Assembly: GCA_039917935.1 (NCBI GenBank)
Contig: JBDSIM010000012.1
Location: forward strand, 1 to 17,897
DNA length: 17,897 nucleotides
Source of the DNA: Chryseosolibacter sp039917935
GTDB lineage: Bacteria > Bacteroidota > Bacteroidia > Cytophagales > Cyclobacteriaceae
Reading direction: 5' to 3'
The notes under the pieces were generated by a model. The model was not told the origin of the DNA. It saw nothing but the letters and a program-made list of their open reading frames with translations, and searched no databases. A program made the translations under genes and the position numbers. Positions 1-6,776 of the stretch are shown one piece after another; position 1 is the first letter of the stretch; every line of letters begins with the position of its first letter.

Positions 1-990
1 TACCGCGTCGAGCGCGCCGTCTGCACGCTGGGCCGACACCTCGATGCGCAGCGTCACGAGACCACCGCCGTCGGGCAGCGCCTCGGTTCCCTCCAGGTGA
101 ATCGTGCTGCGCAGCACGTCGCCCTCGAAGACCGGGGCGAGGTGATTGCAGTTATGCCAGCCGAGGATCGTCACGAGGTTCGGCAGCGTCTTCGTGATCT
201 GCGCCGCGGCGATACCGATCGTGTGGCCGCCGTACACGAGGCGCTGGCCGGAGTGATGCGAGCCGGGGTCGGTGTGCGCCTTGGCGATGTTCAGCGACAG
301 GCGCGCGAGCTCAGTGGCGCCCGTGACGCTGTCGCCGCCGTCGACCTTCCACGTCGTCGGCGCGCTGAGGTCGGCGAAATGCGTGCCGGGAACCTCGGCG
401 CGGTACGCGTCGAGGTCGATGTCGTCCAGCGACGTCGTCAGCGCCTCGGGCGGCAGGTCGGCGGGGAACTGGTCGAGGTCGTCGGCGTGTGGCTCGGACG
501 CGTCGACGTCTGCGATCGGCAGCATCGCGCAGCGCCAGTAGTCGAGGATCGCGCGATCCTCCTGATCGCATGTGACGATGTGCAGGACGGCGAGCCCGGT
601 CGGCTTGCGCCCTTCCTTGATCGTGTTGCGCTTGAGCGCGACGATCTCGGTCGTCGTCTTCATCGTGTCGCCGATCGCCGGCAGGCGGCGCAGCATGAGC
701 CGACGGTAGAAGAGGTTGCCGATGACGCGCTGGGTGAGATGCGTGGATTGCCCGATCGAGACGTCGCATACGAGCATCGGGTGGGCCAGGCGGCGGCCGG
801 CGACCCGCTCGGAGAGCGTCGCGTCGAGGGCGAGGCGCAGGCGGTCGCCGACGATCGACTGGTGCAGCGCGGCGTGGCCTTCGTTGAGCGTCATCGCTGG
901 GAACTCGACGTACGTGTCGCCGACGGTCAGCTCCTCCCAGTAGGGGCCGCCGACTAGGACGGCGTCGTCAGCTGCAGGCGTTGTGCTCAT
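1..990 (-). CDS. MaoC-like double-hotdog acyl-CoA hydratase/dehydratase, 3' end outside window
   Basis: An open frame of 330 codons runs from the ATG at 990 to base 1 with no stop, so the C-terminus lies outside the window. The protein reads as a two-hotdog MaoC-type enzyme. An N-terminal half (about residues 15-165) is followed by a second half with the motif AKAHTDPGSHHSGQRLVYGG (about 237-255). Asp241 and His245/246 there sit where the family's D-x4-H hydratase dyad is expected. The family hydrates or dehydrates enoyl-CoA or beta-methylmalyl/mesaconyl-type CoA esters; the exact substrate cannot be read from the sequence. A weak GGAG lies 12-13 nt before the ATG. GC is very high and third positions are mostly G or C, unlike everything after about 1110, so this gene probably comes from a different (actinobacterium-like) genome. 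A long plus-strand frame over the same bases is an antisense shadow of this composition. Confidence 0.8.
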   Translation of the reverse strand, partial: MSTTPAADDAVLVGGPYWEELTVGDTYVEFPAMTLNEGHAALHQSIVGDRLRLALDATLSERVAGRRLAHPMLVCDVSIGQSTHLTQRVIGNLFYRRLMLRRLPAIGDTMKTTTEIVALKRNTIKEGRKPTGLAVLHIVTCDQEDRAILDYWRCAMLPIADVDASEPHADDLDQFPADLPPEALTTSLDDIDLDAYRAEVPGTHFADLSAPTTWKVDGGDSVTGATELARLSLNIAKAHTDPGSHHSGQRLVYGGHTIGIAAAQITKTLPNLVTILGWHNCNHLAPVFEGDVLRSTIHLEGTEALPDGGGLVTLRIEVSAQRADGALDAV

Positions 991-1039
991 GCGTAACGTG
1001 CGCTCCGATCAGTTCACGAGTAGACGGCTGGGGGCAAGC

Positions 1040-1111
1040 CTACGAGAGCGCCCGCTCGGGTGCCGTGAAGACGATCGCGTCGCCCGCCGCGAGCGGCTCC
1101 TGCGTCGGCAG
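1040..1111 (-). CDS. C-terminal tail of an unidentified high-GC gene
   Basis: Upstream of the MaoC-like gene on the same strand, a frame ending in TAG at 1042-1040 gives about 23 high-GC codons ending ...AIVFTAPERALS. It has the same codon bias as the MaoC-like gene and ends 49 bp before its start, so it looks like the last codons of the preceding gene in the same operon. Its 5' part is lost at the junction near 1110. The tail is too short to identify the family. It is out of frame with the acyl-CoA dehydrogenase reading into it from the other side. Confidence 0.4.
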   Translation of the reverse strand: MPTQEPLAAGDAIVFTAPERALS

Positions 1112-1114
1112 TAG
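1104..1114. other. Junction between high-GC and Bacteroidota-type DNA
   Basis: GC content and codon use change abruptly here. To the right, the acyl-CoA dehydrogenase matches its family up to GGSKKTIS (residues 279-286, ending near base 1113) and then turns into low-complexity Ala/Arg/Gly sequence. To the left, the minus-strand high-GC frame ending at 1040 is good coding sequence, but in a different frame. Both genes are therefore cut at the same point, and no insertion sequence, tRNA, integrase or repeat is visible beside it. An assembly chimera is the simplest explanation; illegitimate recombination is possible. Confidence 0.8.
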
Positions 1115-1970
1115 AAATTGTCTTTTTACTTCCACCAACCGCGGCAACGGCAAGCTTGATCCTGCCAATGTTGAGAATATTGACGGCTATTTTGAAACCA
1201 TTCTCTCTTTCTGAAAGCAAATTCTCTGACGGTACCTTGCAATCGTTAAAGAAAATTTGTCTCGTGGAAGATCCCTTAATACCCATTTTATGCTCCTCCT
1301 CATTCATGGTGATTCCACCCAGGGATTTTTCAACGATAAATGCACTGAGGTTTTTATCATTTTCAATTTTCGCGAATACAATATAGATGTCGGCGAAGCC
1401 ACCATTGGTAATCCACATCTTCTGTCCATTGATAACGTAGTGCTTGCCATCTGGGGTGAGCACCGCTTTCGTTTTTCCGCTGTTGGCATCGGAGCCGGAA
1501 TCAGGTTCGGTAAGGCAATAAGCTGCTTTCCATTCGCCTGTCGACAATTTAGCCAGGTACTTTTTTTTCTGAGATTCGTTCCCGTAGTACACTATAGGCA
1601 AGGTGCCGATACCGGTGTGTGCGGAAAGTGCAACGGCAACCGAGTGGCCTGCACCTATTACTTCGGCCACCAACATTGTGGTATTAAAATCCATTCCAAA
1701 TCCGCCATATTCTGCAGGAACAGAAGTGCCCAGCAATCCAAGTTCTCCGGCCTTATCCAACAATGAAGGCATGAGTTTAGGATCCTTCATGGAATCAATT
1801 TCATCAAGCCGGGGATACACTTCTTTGTCCAGAAAATCTTTACACTGTTGTTCAATCATTTTTTGCTCCTCGGTGAATTCTTCCGGAATGAAGATCTCAT
1901 GCGCCAGGGTTTCACGGATCAAAAATTCACCCCCTTTTATTGCCTGTTTGGGGTCTACTGAAGTCGCCAT
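1110..1970 (-). CDS. fadE: FadE-like acyl-CoA dehydrogenase, N-terminal half only
   Basis: Catalyses the first step of fatty-acid beta-oxidation, the FAD-dependent alpha,beta-desaturation of acyl-CoA. The visible N-terminal 287 residues contain the alpha-helical domain (about 30-145) and the beta domain with the FAD-contacting YCLTEPDSGSDA (151-162) and WITNGG (186-191). The N-terminal extension before FTEEQKM is typical of the roughly 600-residue FadE type, so about half the protein is missing, including the C-terminal helical domain that carries the catalytic glutamate. After residue 287 the frame runs on for some 30 unrelated residues into high-GC DNA and stops at 1014; that part is not genuine. 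It starts with ATG 18 bp after the thiolase stop, so the two are co-transcribed. The gene is probably intact in the source genome and cut only in this contig. Confidence 0.9.
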
Positions 1971-1988
1971 AGTTCTGTTTCTTTTACT

Positions 1989-3164
1989 TTAATTCAATAA
2001 TTCGTACACTCCTGCTACCCCTTGACCGCCGCCCACACAAGCGGTGACGAGGCCATATTTTTTCTTTTGCCTTCTGAGCTCGTTAAATAGTTGCACTGAC
2101 AAGCGCGCGCCTGAAGATCCTAACGGGTGGCCTACCGCTATGGCTCCACCGTTAAGATTTAATTTGTTCATATCAATTCCTAACTCCCGGACAACCGCCA
2201 GGGACTGAGCCGCAAAAGCTTCGTTGAGTTCGAATAAATCCATATCCTGAAGTTTCATACCTGCAATCTTAAGTGCCTTTGGCACCGCGGCAACAGGCCC
2301 AATACCCATGATCTTCGGGTCTACGCCCGCAGTGGCATAGCTTAGCATCCTGGCAATGGGTTTTATATTTAATTGCTTCACCATTCTCTCAGACATCACC
2401 ACTACGAAAGCTGCACCATCGGAAGTCTGTGAAGAATTCCCTGCTGTCACTGTGCCTCCGACGGCGAAAACAGGTTTCAACTTCGAAAGAGCTTCTACCG
2501 TCGTATCTGCCCGAATACCTTCATCAGTGTCAACCACAAACTCCCTGGTTTTCTTTTTATTGTTTTCATCCACATAAACTTCTTTCACCGTGATAGGAAC
2601 CGTCTCTTCTTTGAACTTGCCTTCCTTTACTGCGGCGGAAGCTTTCACATGCGAGCGATAAGCAAACTCGTCCTGATCCTCACGGGTAACCTTGTATTGT
2701 TTTGAAACCTCCTCTGCCGTTAAGCCCATGCTCGTATAGTAAGTAGGATTTTCCTTTGCGATGGCATAATTCAAGGCTGTCTTCCAACCCATTACCGGCA
2801 CAAGTGACATGGATTCCGCGCCTCCAGCGATGATCACATCAGCTTGCTTTGCGTGGATCCTCGCGCAGGCAATTGAGATGGCCTCAATACCAGATCCGCA
2901 ATAACGGTTAACCACCATTCCGGGAACTTCCCTACCAAGCGCGAGCAAGGAAATCATGCGACCCATCTGCATACCCTGGTCGGCCTCTGGCACAGCGTTC
3001 CCTACGATCAGATCATCCACCATTTGATTTTCTAATCCGGGAACAGACTTCACAAGATGTTTGATAACCTCTGAAGCAAGGTCATCAGGCCTTACAAATC
3101 TAAATCCCCCTTTTTTTGCTTTACCTACCGCGGTTCTAAAACCCGCTGTTATGTATGCGTCCAT
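1989..3164 (-). CDS. fadA: FadA-type acetyl-CoA C-acyltransferase (thiolase)
   Basis: Thiolytic cleavage of 3-ketoacyl-CoA, the last step of beta-oxidation. The 391-residue length is normal for the family. The nucleophilic cysteine is C89 in VNRYCGSGIEAI. The other active-site motifs are NEAFAAQ (314-320), GGAIAVGHPLG with H346, and CVGGGQG with C376, so the enzyme looks complete and active. It lies in a minus-strand operon between fadN and fadE, an order also known from the Bacillus subtilis fadNAE operon. The ATG is only a few bases from the edge of the 645-bp inverted-repeat element that separates it from fadN, so its upstream region comes almost entirely from that element. No clear TAnnTTTG promoter is visible in front of it, so it probably depends on read-through from fadN. 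Confidence 0.95.
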   Translation of the reverse strand: MDAYITAGFRTAVGKAKKGGFRFVRPDDLASEVIKHLVKSVPGLENQMVDDLIVGNAVPEADQGMQMGRMISLLALGREVPGMVVNRYCGSGIEAISIACARIHAKQADVIIAGGAESMSLVPVMGWKTALNYAIAKENPTYYTSMGLTAEEVSKQYKVTREDQDEFAYRSHVKASAAVKEGKFKEETVPITVKEVYVDENNKKKTREFVVDTDEGIRADTTVEALSKLKPVFAVGGTVTAGNSSQTSDGAAFVVVMSERMVKQLNIKPIARMLSYATAGVDPKIMGIGPVAAVPKALKIAGMKLQDMDLFELNEAFAAQSLAVVRELGIDMNKLNLNGGAIAVGHPLGSSGARLSVQLFNELRRQKKKYGLVTACVGGGQGVAGVYELLN

Positions 3165-3168
3165 AGTA

Positions 3169-3205
3169 TTAGTTGACAGTTGACAATTTTTTCAGTTGAC
3201 AATTA
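3169..3205 (+). repeat. Left cluster of GTTGACA repeats
   Basis: Three copies of AGTTGACA/AGTTGACAAT occur in about 37 bp: at 3171-3178, 3178-3187 and 3194-3203. They are arranged in tandem in plus orientation and lie immediately upstream of the fadA start codon. They form the left end of the element between fadN and fadA and are complementary to the right-end cluster. Confidence 0.75.
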
Positions 3206-3306
3206 CAGTTCATCCATTAAACTTCTCGCCGCCGTTTTTTCGTTTTACTTTATGCGTCCAGGTGGTTTAAGTCATTCTAGTTCGCCAGTGAGATTCATAA
3301 AAAATT

Positions 3307-3693
3307 TCAATTAGCAATTAATGCTTTCTTCCGTTGATATCTTGTAGGGCTTTCTATCATATGATTTAATAGCTTGCCAACCTCAACCGCCTTTGATTCT
3401 AAATTGCCCCACATTTCTTCGGTGATGTAAGAACATTCTTTGGCAATTCTAACCAGACTCTTGTTTCCGTGTTTTCAGAATCCGCATCGGTCGTTTTACT
3501 CACAAAATATTTCTCATACTGCCTTTTTCTATACGCTTATCCAATACACGAAAAGAAATATTTTGATGATCTTCTGATCTGTCAGGGAATATTTTTCTTC
3601 CGCAGAAAACTTCTTTGAGACTATTAAAATTTCCACTGCCGATACAAATGCACTCTTATAAACAGTTAAATCCCTAAAATTGTCAGCCGCCAT
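3307..3693 (-). pseudogene. Decayed four-helix-bundle (S23/IVP-like) protein gene
   Basis: Translating across frames gives a near-complete protein of about 129 codons, close to the usual length of the four-helix-bundle family first known from 23S rRNA intervening sequences. Segments in order: MAADNFRDLTVYKSAFVSAV with KKFSAEEKYSLTDQ following; then RSSKYFFSCIG and an in-frame TAA where the family usually has Glu; then AYRKRQYEKYFVSKTTDADS and ENTETRVWLE; then AKECSYITEEMWGNLESKAV and EVGKLLNHMIESP, ending at TGA 3309-3307. The first shift is at about 3572, apparently loss of one copy of a GATCA-type repeat. The second is at about 3446, after RVWLE. Two frameshifts plus one nonsense codon make it non-functional. 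The family's biological role is poorly known. A 62-residue frame ending at 3529 is only the first intact piece. Confidence 0.75.
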
Positions 3694-3786
3694 TAGAATA
3701 AAGTTTAGTCCGTGCATTAAGATCCGTACTAATAAAAATCATGATAACCATTAAACTTTTTATACACACCTCTTTTTCTGACTCAC

Positions 3787-3813
3787 ATTGTCAACTGCCC
3801 CATTGTCAACTAA
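3787..3813 (-). repeat. Right cluster of GTTGACA repeats, inverted
   Basis: On the plus strand, ATTGTCAACTG (3787-3797) and ATTGTCAACTAA (3802-3813) are the inverse of the cluster at 3169-3205. The last copy contains the stop codon of fadN (TAG, read from 3812-3810), so the repeat abuts or slightly rewrites the end of that gene. Confidence 0.75.
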
Positions 3814-6209
3814 TTTCTGAGCGGTTTCCCCCCCGTCAAAATAGACTGAATTCTTTCGAGCGTTTTCTTTTCTCCACATAACGAAACAAAAGCTTCCCTT
3901 TCAAGATCGAGTAAATATTGCTCACTTACTTCCTGGGCAGTTGTGAGATCTCCGCCGCACATCACATGGGCGATCTTCAGTGCTATTTTTGCGTCATGGT
4001 CGGAAATGTAATTTCCCATGCGCATACCCTGGACGCCGGCCATGAACAACGCTATGCCTGTACGTCCCTGTACCCGGATGTTTTTCGATTGCTGTGGCAT
4101 ATCGTACCCGGCTTCAAATAATTCTATGACCGCTTTTTTTCCATCCAATATCTGGCGGTCGCGGTTCATGGAAACGCGGTCCACTGGTCGAAGGAGATTC
4201 ATTTCGCGTGCTTCCTCAGCCGACAAAGCAACTTTGGCCGTGGCGATGTTCATGAAAGCATTTTGGAGGGCATTTAGTTCTACGTCTCCTTCCTGAAATC
4301 TGTCGCTCACCCTTTTGGTAAGTTCTTTTGTACCCCCTCCTCCCGGAATCAGTCCAACCCCGACCTCCACTAAACCAATATAAGTTTCTGCGGTAGCTTG
4401 CGCGATGTCGGCATGCAAAGTCATTTCACACCCTCCGCCCAACGTTCTCCCTTGAGGACAAACGACAACCGGAATTGAAGAGTATCGTAAACGCATAGTT
4501 GATTTCTGAAACATTCTTACCATGAAATCAATTTCATCATAGTCCTGTTCAATGGCGTACATAAACACCAGTCCGAGATTAGCCCCCAAAGAAAAATCCG
4601 GTCCCTGGTGACCTACCACCAGTCCGCGATAATCTTTTTCGGCCAGGTCAACAGCTTTATTTAAACCTTCAATAACAGACGTGCCGAGGGTATAACTCTT
4701 ACTGTGCCATGAGAAGTTAATGACTCCGTCCCCGAGGTCCAGAATTTTGGATTCCGCATTTTTCCAGACAACATGATCAGAAAGGTTTTCCAGAATGATG
4801 AACGCATCCTTACCAGGGATCCGTTTGTAGGATTTTGAAGGGATATCATAGTAACTTCTCTTCCCTTCGGTAACCTTGTAGAAAGTTTTAATTCCGGAGG
4901 CAAGCATATCATATACCCATTGATTGGCCTTATATCCTGCAGCTTCCATGTGCTGTAAACTCTTTTCAACACCAACGGCATCCCATGTATCAAATGGGCC
5001 AAGTTCCCAACCGAATCCAGCACAGACCGCGTCGTCTATTTTATATAACTCGTCAGCAATTTCAGGGATACGATTGCTTACGTATTGAAATAATGCATAA
5101 AAGGAATCACGATAAAATTCTCCCGCCTTATCTTTCCCCGACAGGAGTATTTTAAAACGCTCACGCAAATTGTCAATGGTTTTCGTCGTTTCCAGCGTCG
5201 CAAATTTCGATTTCGTTTTTGGTTTGTATTCCAGGGTCTTAAGATCCAGTGTTAAGATTTCGGTCTCCCCTTTTGCGCTTTTGGTTTTCTTATAAAATCC
5301 CTGTCCCGTTTTGTCGCCCAACCATTTATTCTGTTCCAGCTTGGTTATGACGTCTGGCATTTTAAACATCTCCCTGCCTTCATCGTTAGGCAACCCTGCA
5401 TAGAGATTATGCGCTACTTTGATCAGGGTGTCCAGGCCAACCACATCAGACGTTCTGAAAGTTGCCGATTTCGGCCGACCGATAACGGGTCCGGTTAATT
5501 TGTCAATCTCATCGATATTGAGGTCGAATTTCTTCATGGAGTCTACCACCTTCATGATGCCATAAATGCCCACGCGATTGGCGATGAAGGCAGGTGTATC
5601 TTTGCAAAGAACCGTGGTTTTTCCCAGGTGTAAATCACCGTAATTCATCAGAAAGTGAACAACCTCGGGATCGGTTTTCTCTGTGGGGATTATTTCAAGT
5701 AACCGGAGATACCTCGGAGGGTTAAAAAAGTGTGTTCCACAAAAATGTTTTTGAAAATCCTCGCTTCTCCCTTCAGCCATTAGATGAATGGGAATTCCGG
5801 AGGTGTTAGAGGTAATGAGGGTTCCCGGCTTTCTATGTTTTTCAACTTCATCGTATACTTTTTTCTTGATCTCCAGATTTTCGACTACCACCTCTATGGT
5901 CCAGTCATAATCTTTGATCCTGCCCATGTCATCGGTAAAGTTTCCGAGTTTAACGCGTGAAGAAAAAGATTTCGTAAACAAAGGTGCCGGGTTAGACTTG
6001 ATGGCATTGTCAAAAGAGGCTTGTACAATTCTGTTTTTTACTGCAGGACTATCGAGGCTAAGCCCCTTGTTTTTCTCAGCTTCAAGAAGTTCTTTCGGGG
6101 CGATATCAAGCAATAAAACTTCAAGGCCGATATTTGCAAAATGAAATGCAATTCGGGAGCCCATAATGCCGGAACCTAGAACTGCAACCTTTCGAATTAT
6201 ACGATTCAT
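3810..6209 (-). CDS. fadN: FadN-type 3-hydroxyacyl-CoA dehydrogenase / enoyl-CoA hydratase
   Basis: A bifunctional enzyme for the middle two steps of beta-oxidation: enoyl-CoA hydration and NAD-dependent oxidation of 3-hydroxyacyl-CoA. The order of domains (dehydrogenase first, crotonase last) and the 799-residue length match Bacillus FadN, not the FadB/FadJ type. The Rossmann motif is GSGIMG (12-17) with Asp35. Dehydrogenase catalytic residues visible are S134, N135, H160 in GTHFFNPP, E172 and N211. A second HAD C-terminal-type helical segment lies at about 366-413. The crotonase part has FSLGANLG (539-546), GGGCE with E595, and LVEVGVGLIPGGGG with E615, so both hydratase glutamates are present. 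The ATG start lies 27 bp after the marR stop. The TAG stop falls inside the terminal repeat of the element that follows. Confidence 0.93.
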   Translation of the reverse strand: MNRIIRKVAVLGSGIMGSRIAFHFANIGLEVLLLDIAPKELLEAEKNKGLSLDSPAVKNRIVQASFDNAIKSNPAPLFTKSFSSRVKLGNFTDDMGRIKDYDWTIEVVVENLEIKKKVYDEVEKHRKPGTLITSNTSGIPIHLMAEGRSEDFQKHFCGTHFFNPPRYLRLLEIIPTEKTDPEVVHFLMNYGDLHLGKTTVLCKDTPAFIANRVGIYGIMKVVDSMKKFDLNIDEIDKLTGPVIGRPKSATFRTSDVVGLDTLIKVAHNLYAGLPNDEGREMFKMPDVITKLEQNKWLGDKTGQGFYKKTKSAKGETEILTLDLKTLEYKPKTKSKFATLETTKTIDNLRERFKILLSGKDKAGEFYRDSFYALFQYVSNRIPEIADELYKIDDAVCAGFGWELGPFDTWDAVGVEKSLQHMEAAGYKANQWVYDMLASGIKTFYKVTEGKRSYYDIPSKSYKRIPGKDAFIILENLSDHVVWKNAESKILDLGDGVINFSWHSKSYTLGTSVIEGLNKAVDLAEKDYRGLVVGHQGPDFSLGANLGLVFMYAIEQDYDEIDFMVRMFQKSTMRLRYSSIPVVVCPQGRTLGGGCEMTLHADIAQATAETYIGLVEVGVGLIPGGGGTKELTKRVSDRFQEGDVELNALQNAFMNIATAKVALSAEEAREMNLLRPVDRVSMNRDRQILDGKKAVIELFEAGYDMPQQSKNIRVQGRTGIALFMAGVQGMRMGNYISDHDAKIALKIAHVMCGGDLTTAQEVSEQYLLDLEREAFVSLCGEKKTLERIQSILTGGKPLRN

Positions 6210-6236
6210 AGTGGGGTTAGACTGTTAGTGGTAAAG

Positions 6237-6686
6237 TTATGGATTGACCTTAACGTAAATATTGTTTTTTTCAATGATCTTTTGAATGTCCTGCAAAACT
6301 TTAAAAAAGGTGTTTAATTTATTACCTCCGATATTATCCCTGACTGCCTCATTAAACCGCAACACTGTTTCCTTAGACTTTTCCCTTTTCTTTTTTCCTT
6401 CTTTGGTCAGGAAAATCCGGACAAGGCGCTTGTCACTGACATCAGCCTCGCGGCAAATCAACCCTTTTTCTTCCATGCTTTTGAGCAATCGAGTCAGGCT
6501 CCGGGCTTCCAAACCCATCAGGGGCGCAATTTTCGTTGCCGGTGTGCCCTCATGCCAATTGATGTTTAAAAGCACAAACCCCATTGACATGGTGATGTGG
6601 TGTTTGGCCGCCTGCTGATTATACATTCTCGCAATGGCATGCCAGGCCGCTTTTATGGTGTAGTCTACCGTTTCCTCTCTGCGCAT
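6237..6686 (-). CDS. MarR-family regulator at the head of the fad operon
   Basis: A 149-residue winged-helix protein. Helices flanking the DNA-binding domain are seen at 8-45 and 105-145. The helix-turn-helix is in the region TPATKIAPLMGLEARSLTRL (48-67). The wing carries SDKRLVRIFLT with the D-x-R signature (D85, R87), after which comes TKEG. Such dimers usually repress or activate neighbouring genes and sense small acids or acyl-CoA-like ligands. Its place as the first gene, 27 bp before fadN, suggests control of fatty-acid oxidation, but the ligand is not shown by the sequence. A TGCATGCA palindrome lies about 38 bp upstream (6724-6731) and could be its operator. Confidence 0.88.
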   Translation of the reverse strand: MRREETVDYTIKAAWHAIARMYNQQAAKHHITMSMGFVLLNINWHEGTPATKIAPLMGLEARSLTRLLKSMEEKGLICREADVSDKRLVRIFLTKEGKKKREKSKETVLRFNEAVRDNIGGNKLNTFFKVLQDIQKIIEKNNIYVKVNP

Positions 6687-6723
6687 AATTTATAATACCC
6701 GCGAACGAAGTTAAAAAATGTTA

Positions 6724-6742
6724 TGCATGCAGAGTACTTTTG
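6724..6742. promoter_or_regulatory. Palindrome and TAnnTTTG box upstream of marR
   Basis: In the 90-bp gap before marR there is a perfect 8-bp palindrome, TGCATGCA (6724-6731), and directly beside it TACTTTTG (6735-6742), a match to the Bacteroidota -7 box. The box points along the plus strand, away from marR, into the end of the convergent lamin-tail gene. On the minus strand the best marR promoter candidate is the imperfect TAACTTCG at 6713-6706. The palindrome could be a MarR operator. All of this is motif reading only. Confidence 0.25.
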
Positions 6743-6776
6743 CGCCATTTATTTGTGAAAAAACCCGATTATTGGA

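Larger units (their letters stand above)
3169..3813. mobile_element. 645-bp inverted-repeat-bounded element between fadN and fadA
   Basis: This is the only long non-coding gap in the fad operon. Its ends are a perfect 10-bp inverted repeat, TTAGTTGACA at 3169-3178 and TGTCAACTAA at 3804-3813. Further copies of the core (A)GTTGACAAT lie just inside each end, in direct orientation at 3178-3187 and 3193-3205 and inverted at 3787-3797. Between the ends is one decayed four-helix-bundle gene (3307-3693, minus). An 11-bp direct repeat, CCATTAAACTT, lies inside both ends (3214-3224 and 3748-3758). One terminal repeat supplies the fadN stop codon and the other begins 5 bp upstream of the fadA ATG. No transposase is present, so if mobile it is non-autonomous. 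Mobility is inferred from this structure; a host-specific repeat family (REP-like) is the alternative. Confidence 0.5.

Noticed and set aside
311..769. Minus-strand 152-codon frame in the high-GC segment
   Set aside because: It overlaps the MaoC-like gene on the same strand in another frame and is His/Arg-rich nonsense.
97..957. Long plus-strand frame of 286 codons in the high-GC segment
   Set aside because: It is antisense to the MaoC-like gene, has an Arg/Val/Asp-rich composition typical of high-GC shadow frames, and shows no domain.
1..1110. High-GC segment as a horizontally acquired island
   Set aside because: There is no integrase, tRNA, repeat or complete gene at the boundary, and both flanking genes are cut; a misassembly explains it more simply.
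1257..1766. Plus-strand 169-codon frame opposite fadE
   Set aside because: It is antisense to well-matched acyl-CoA dehydrogenase coding sequence and has no recognisable features.
3307..3693. Four-helix-bundle gene as the Avd accessory protein of a diversity-generating retroelement
   Set aside because: No reverse transcriptase, template repeat or variable repeat is visible in the window, and the gene is broken.
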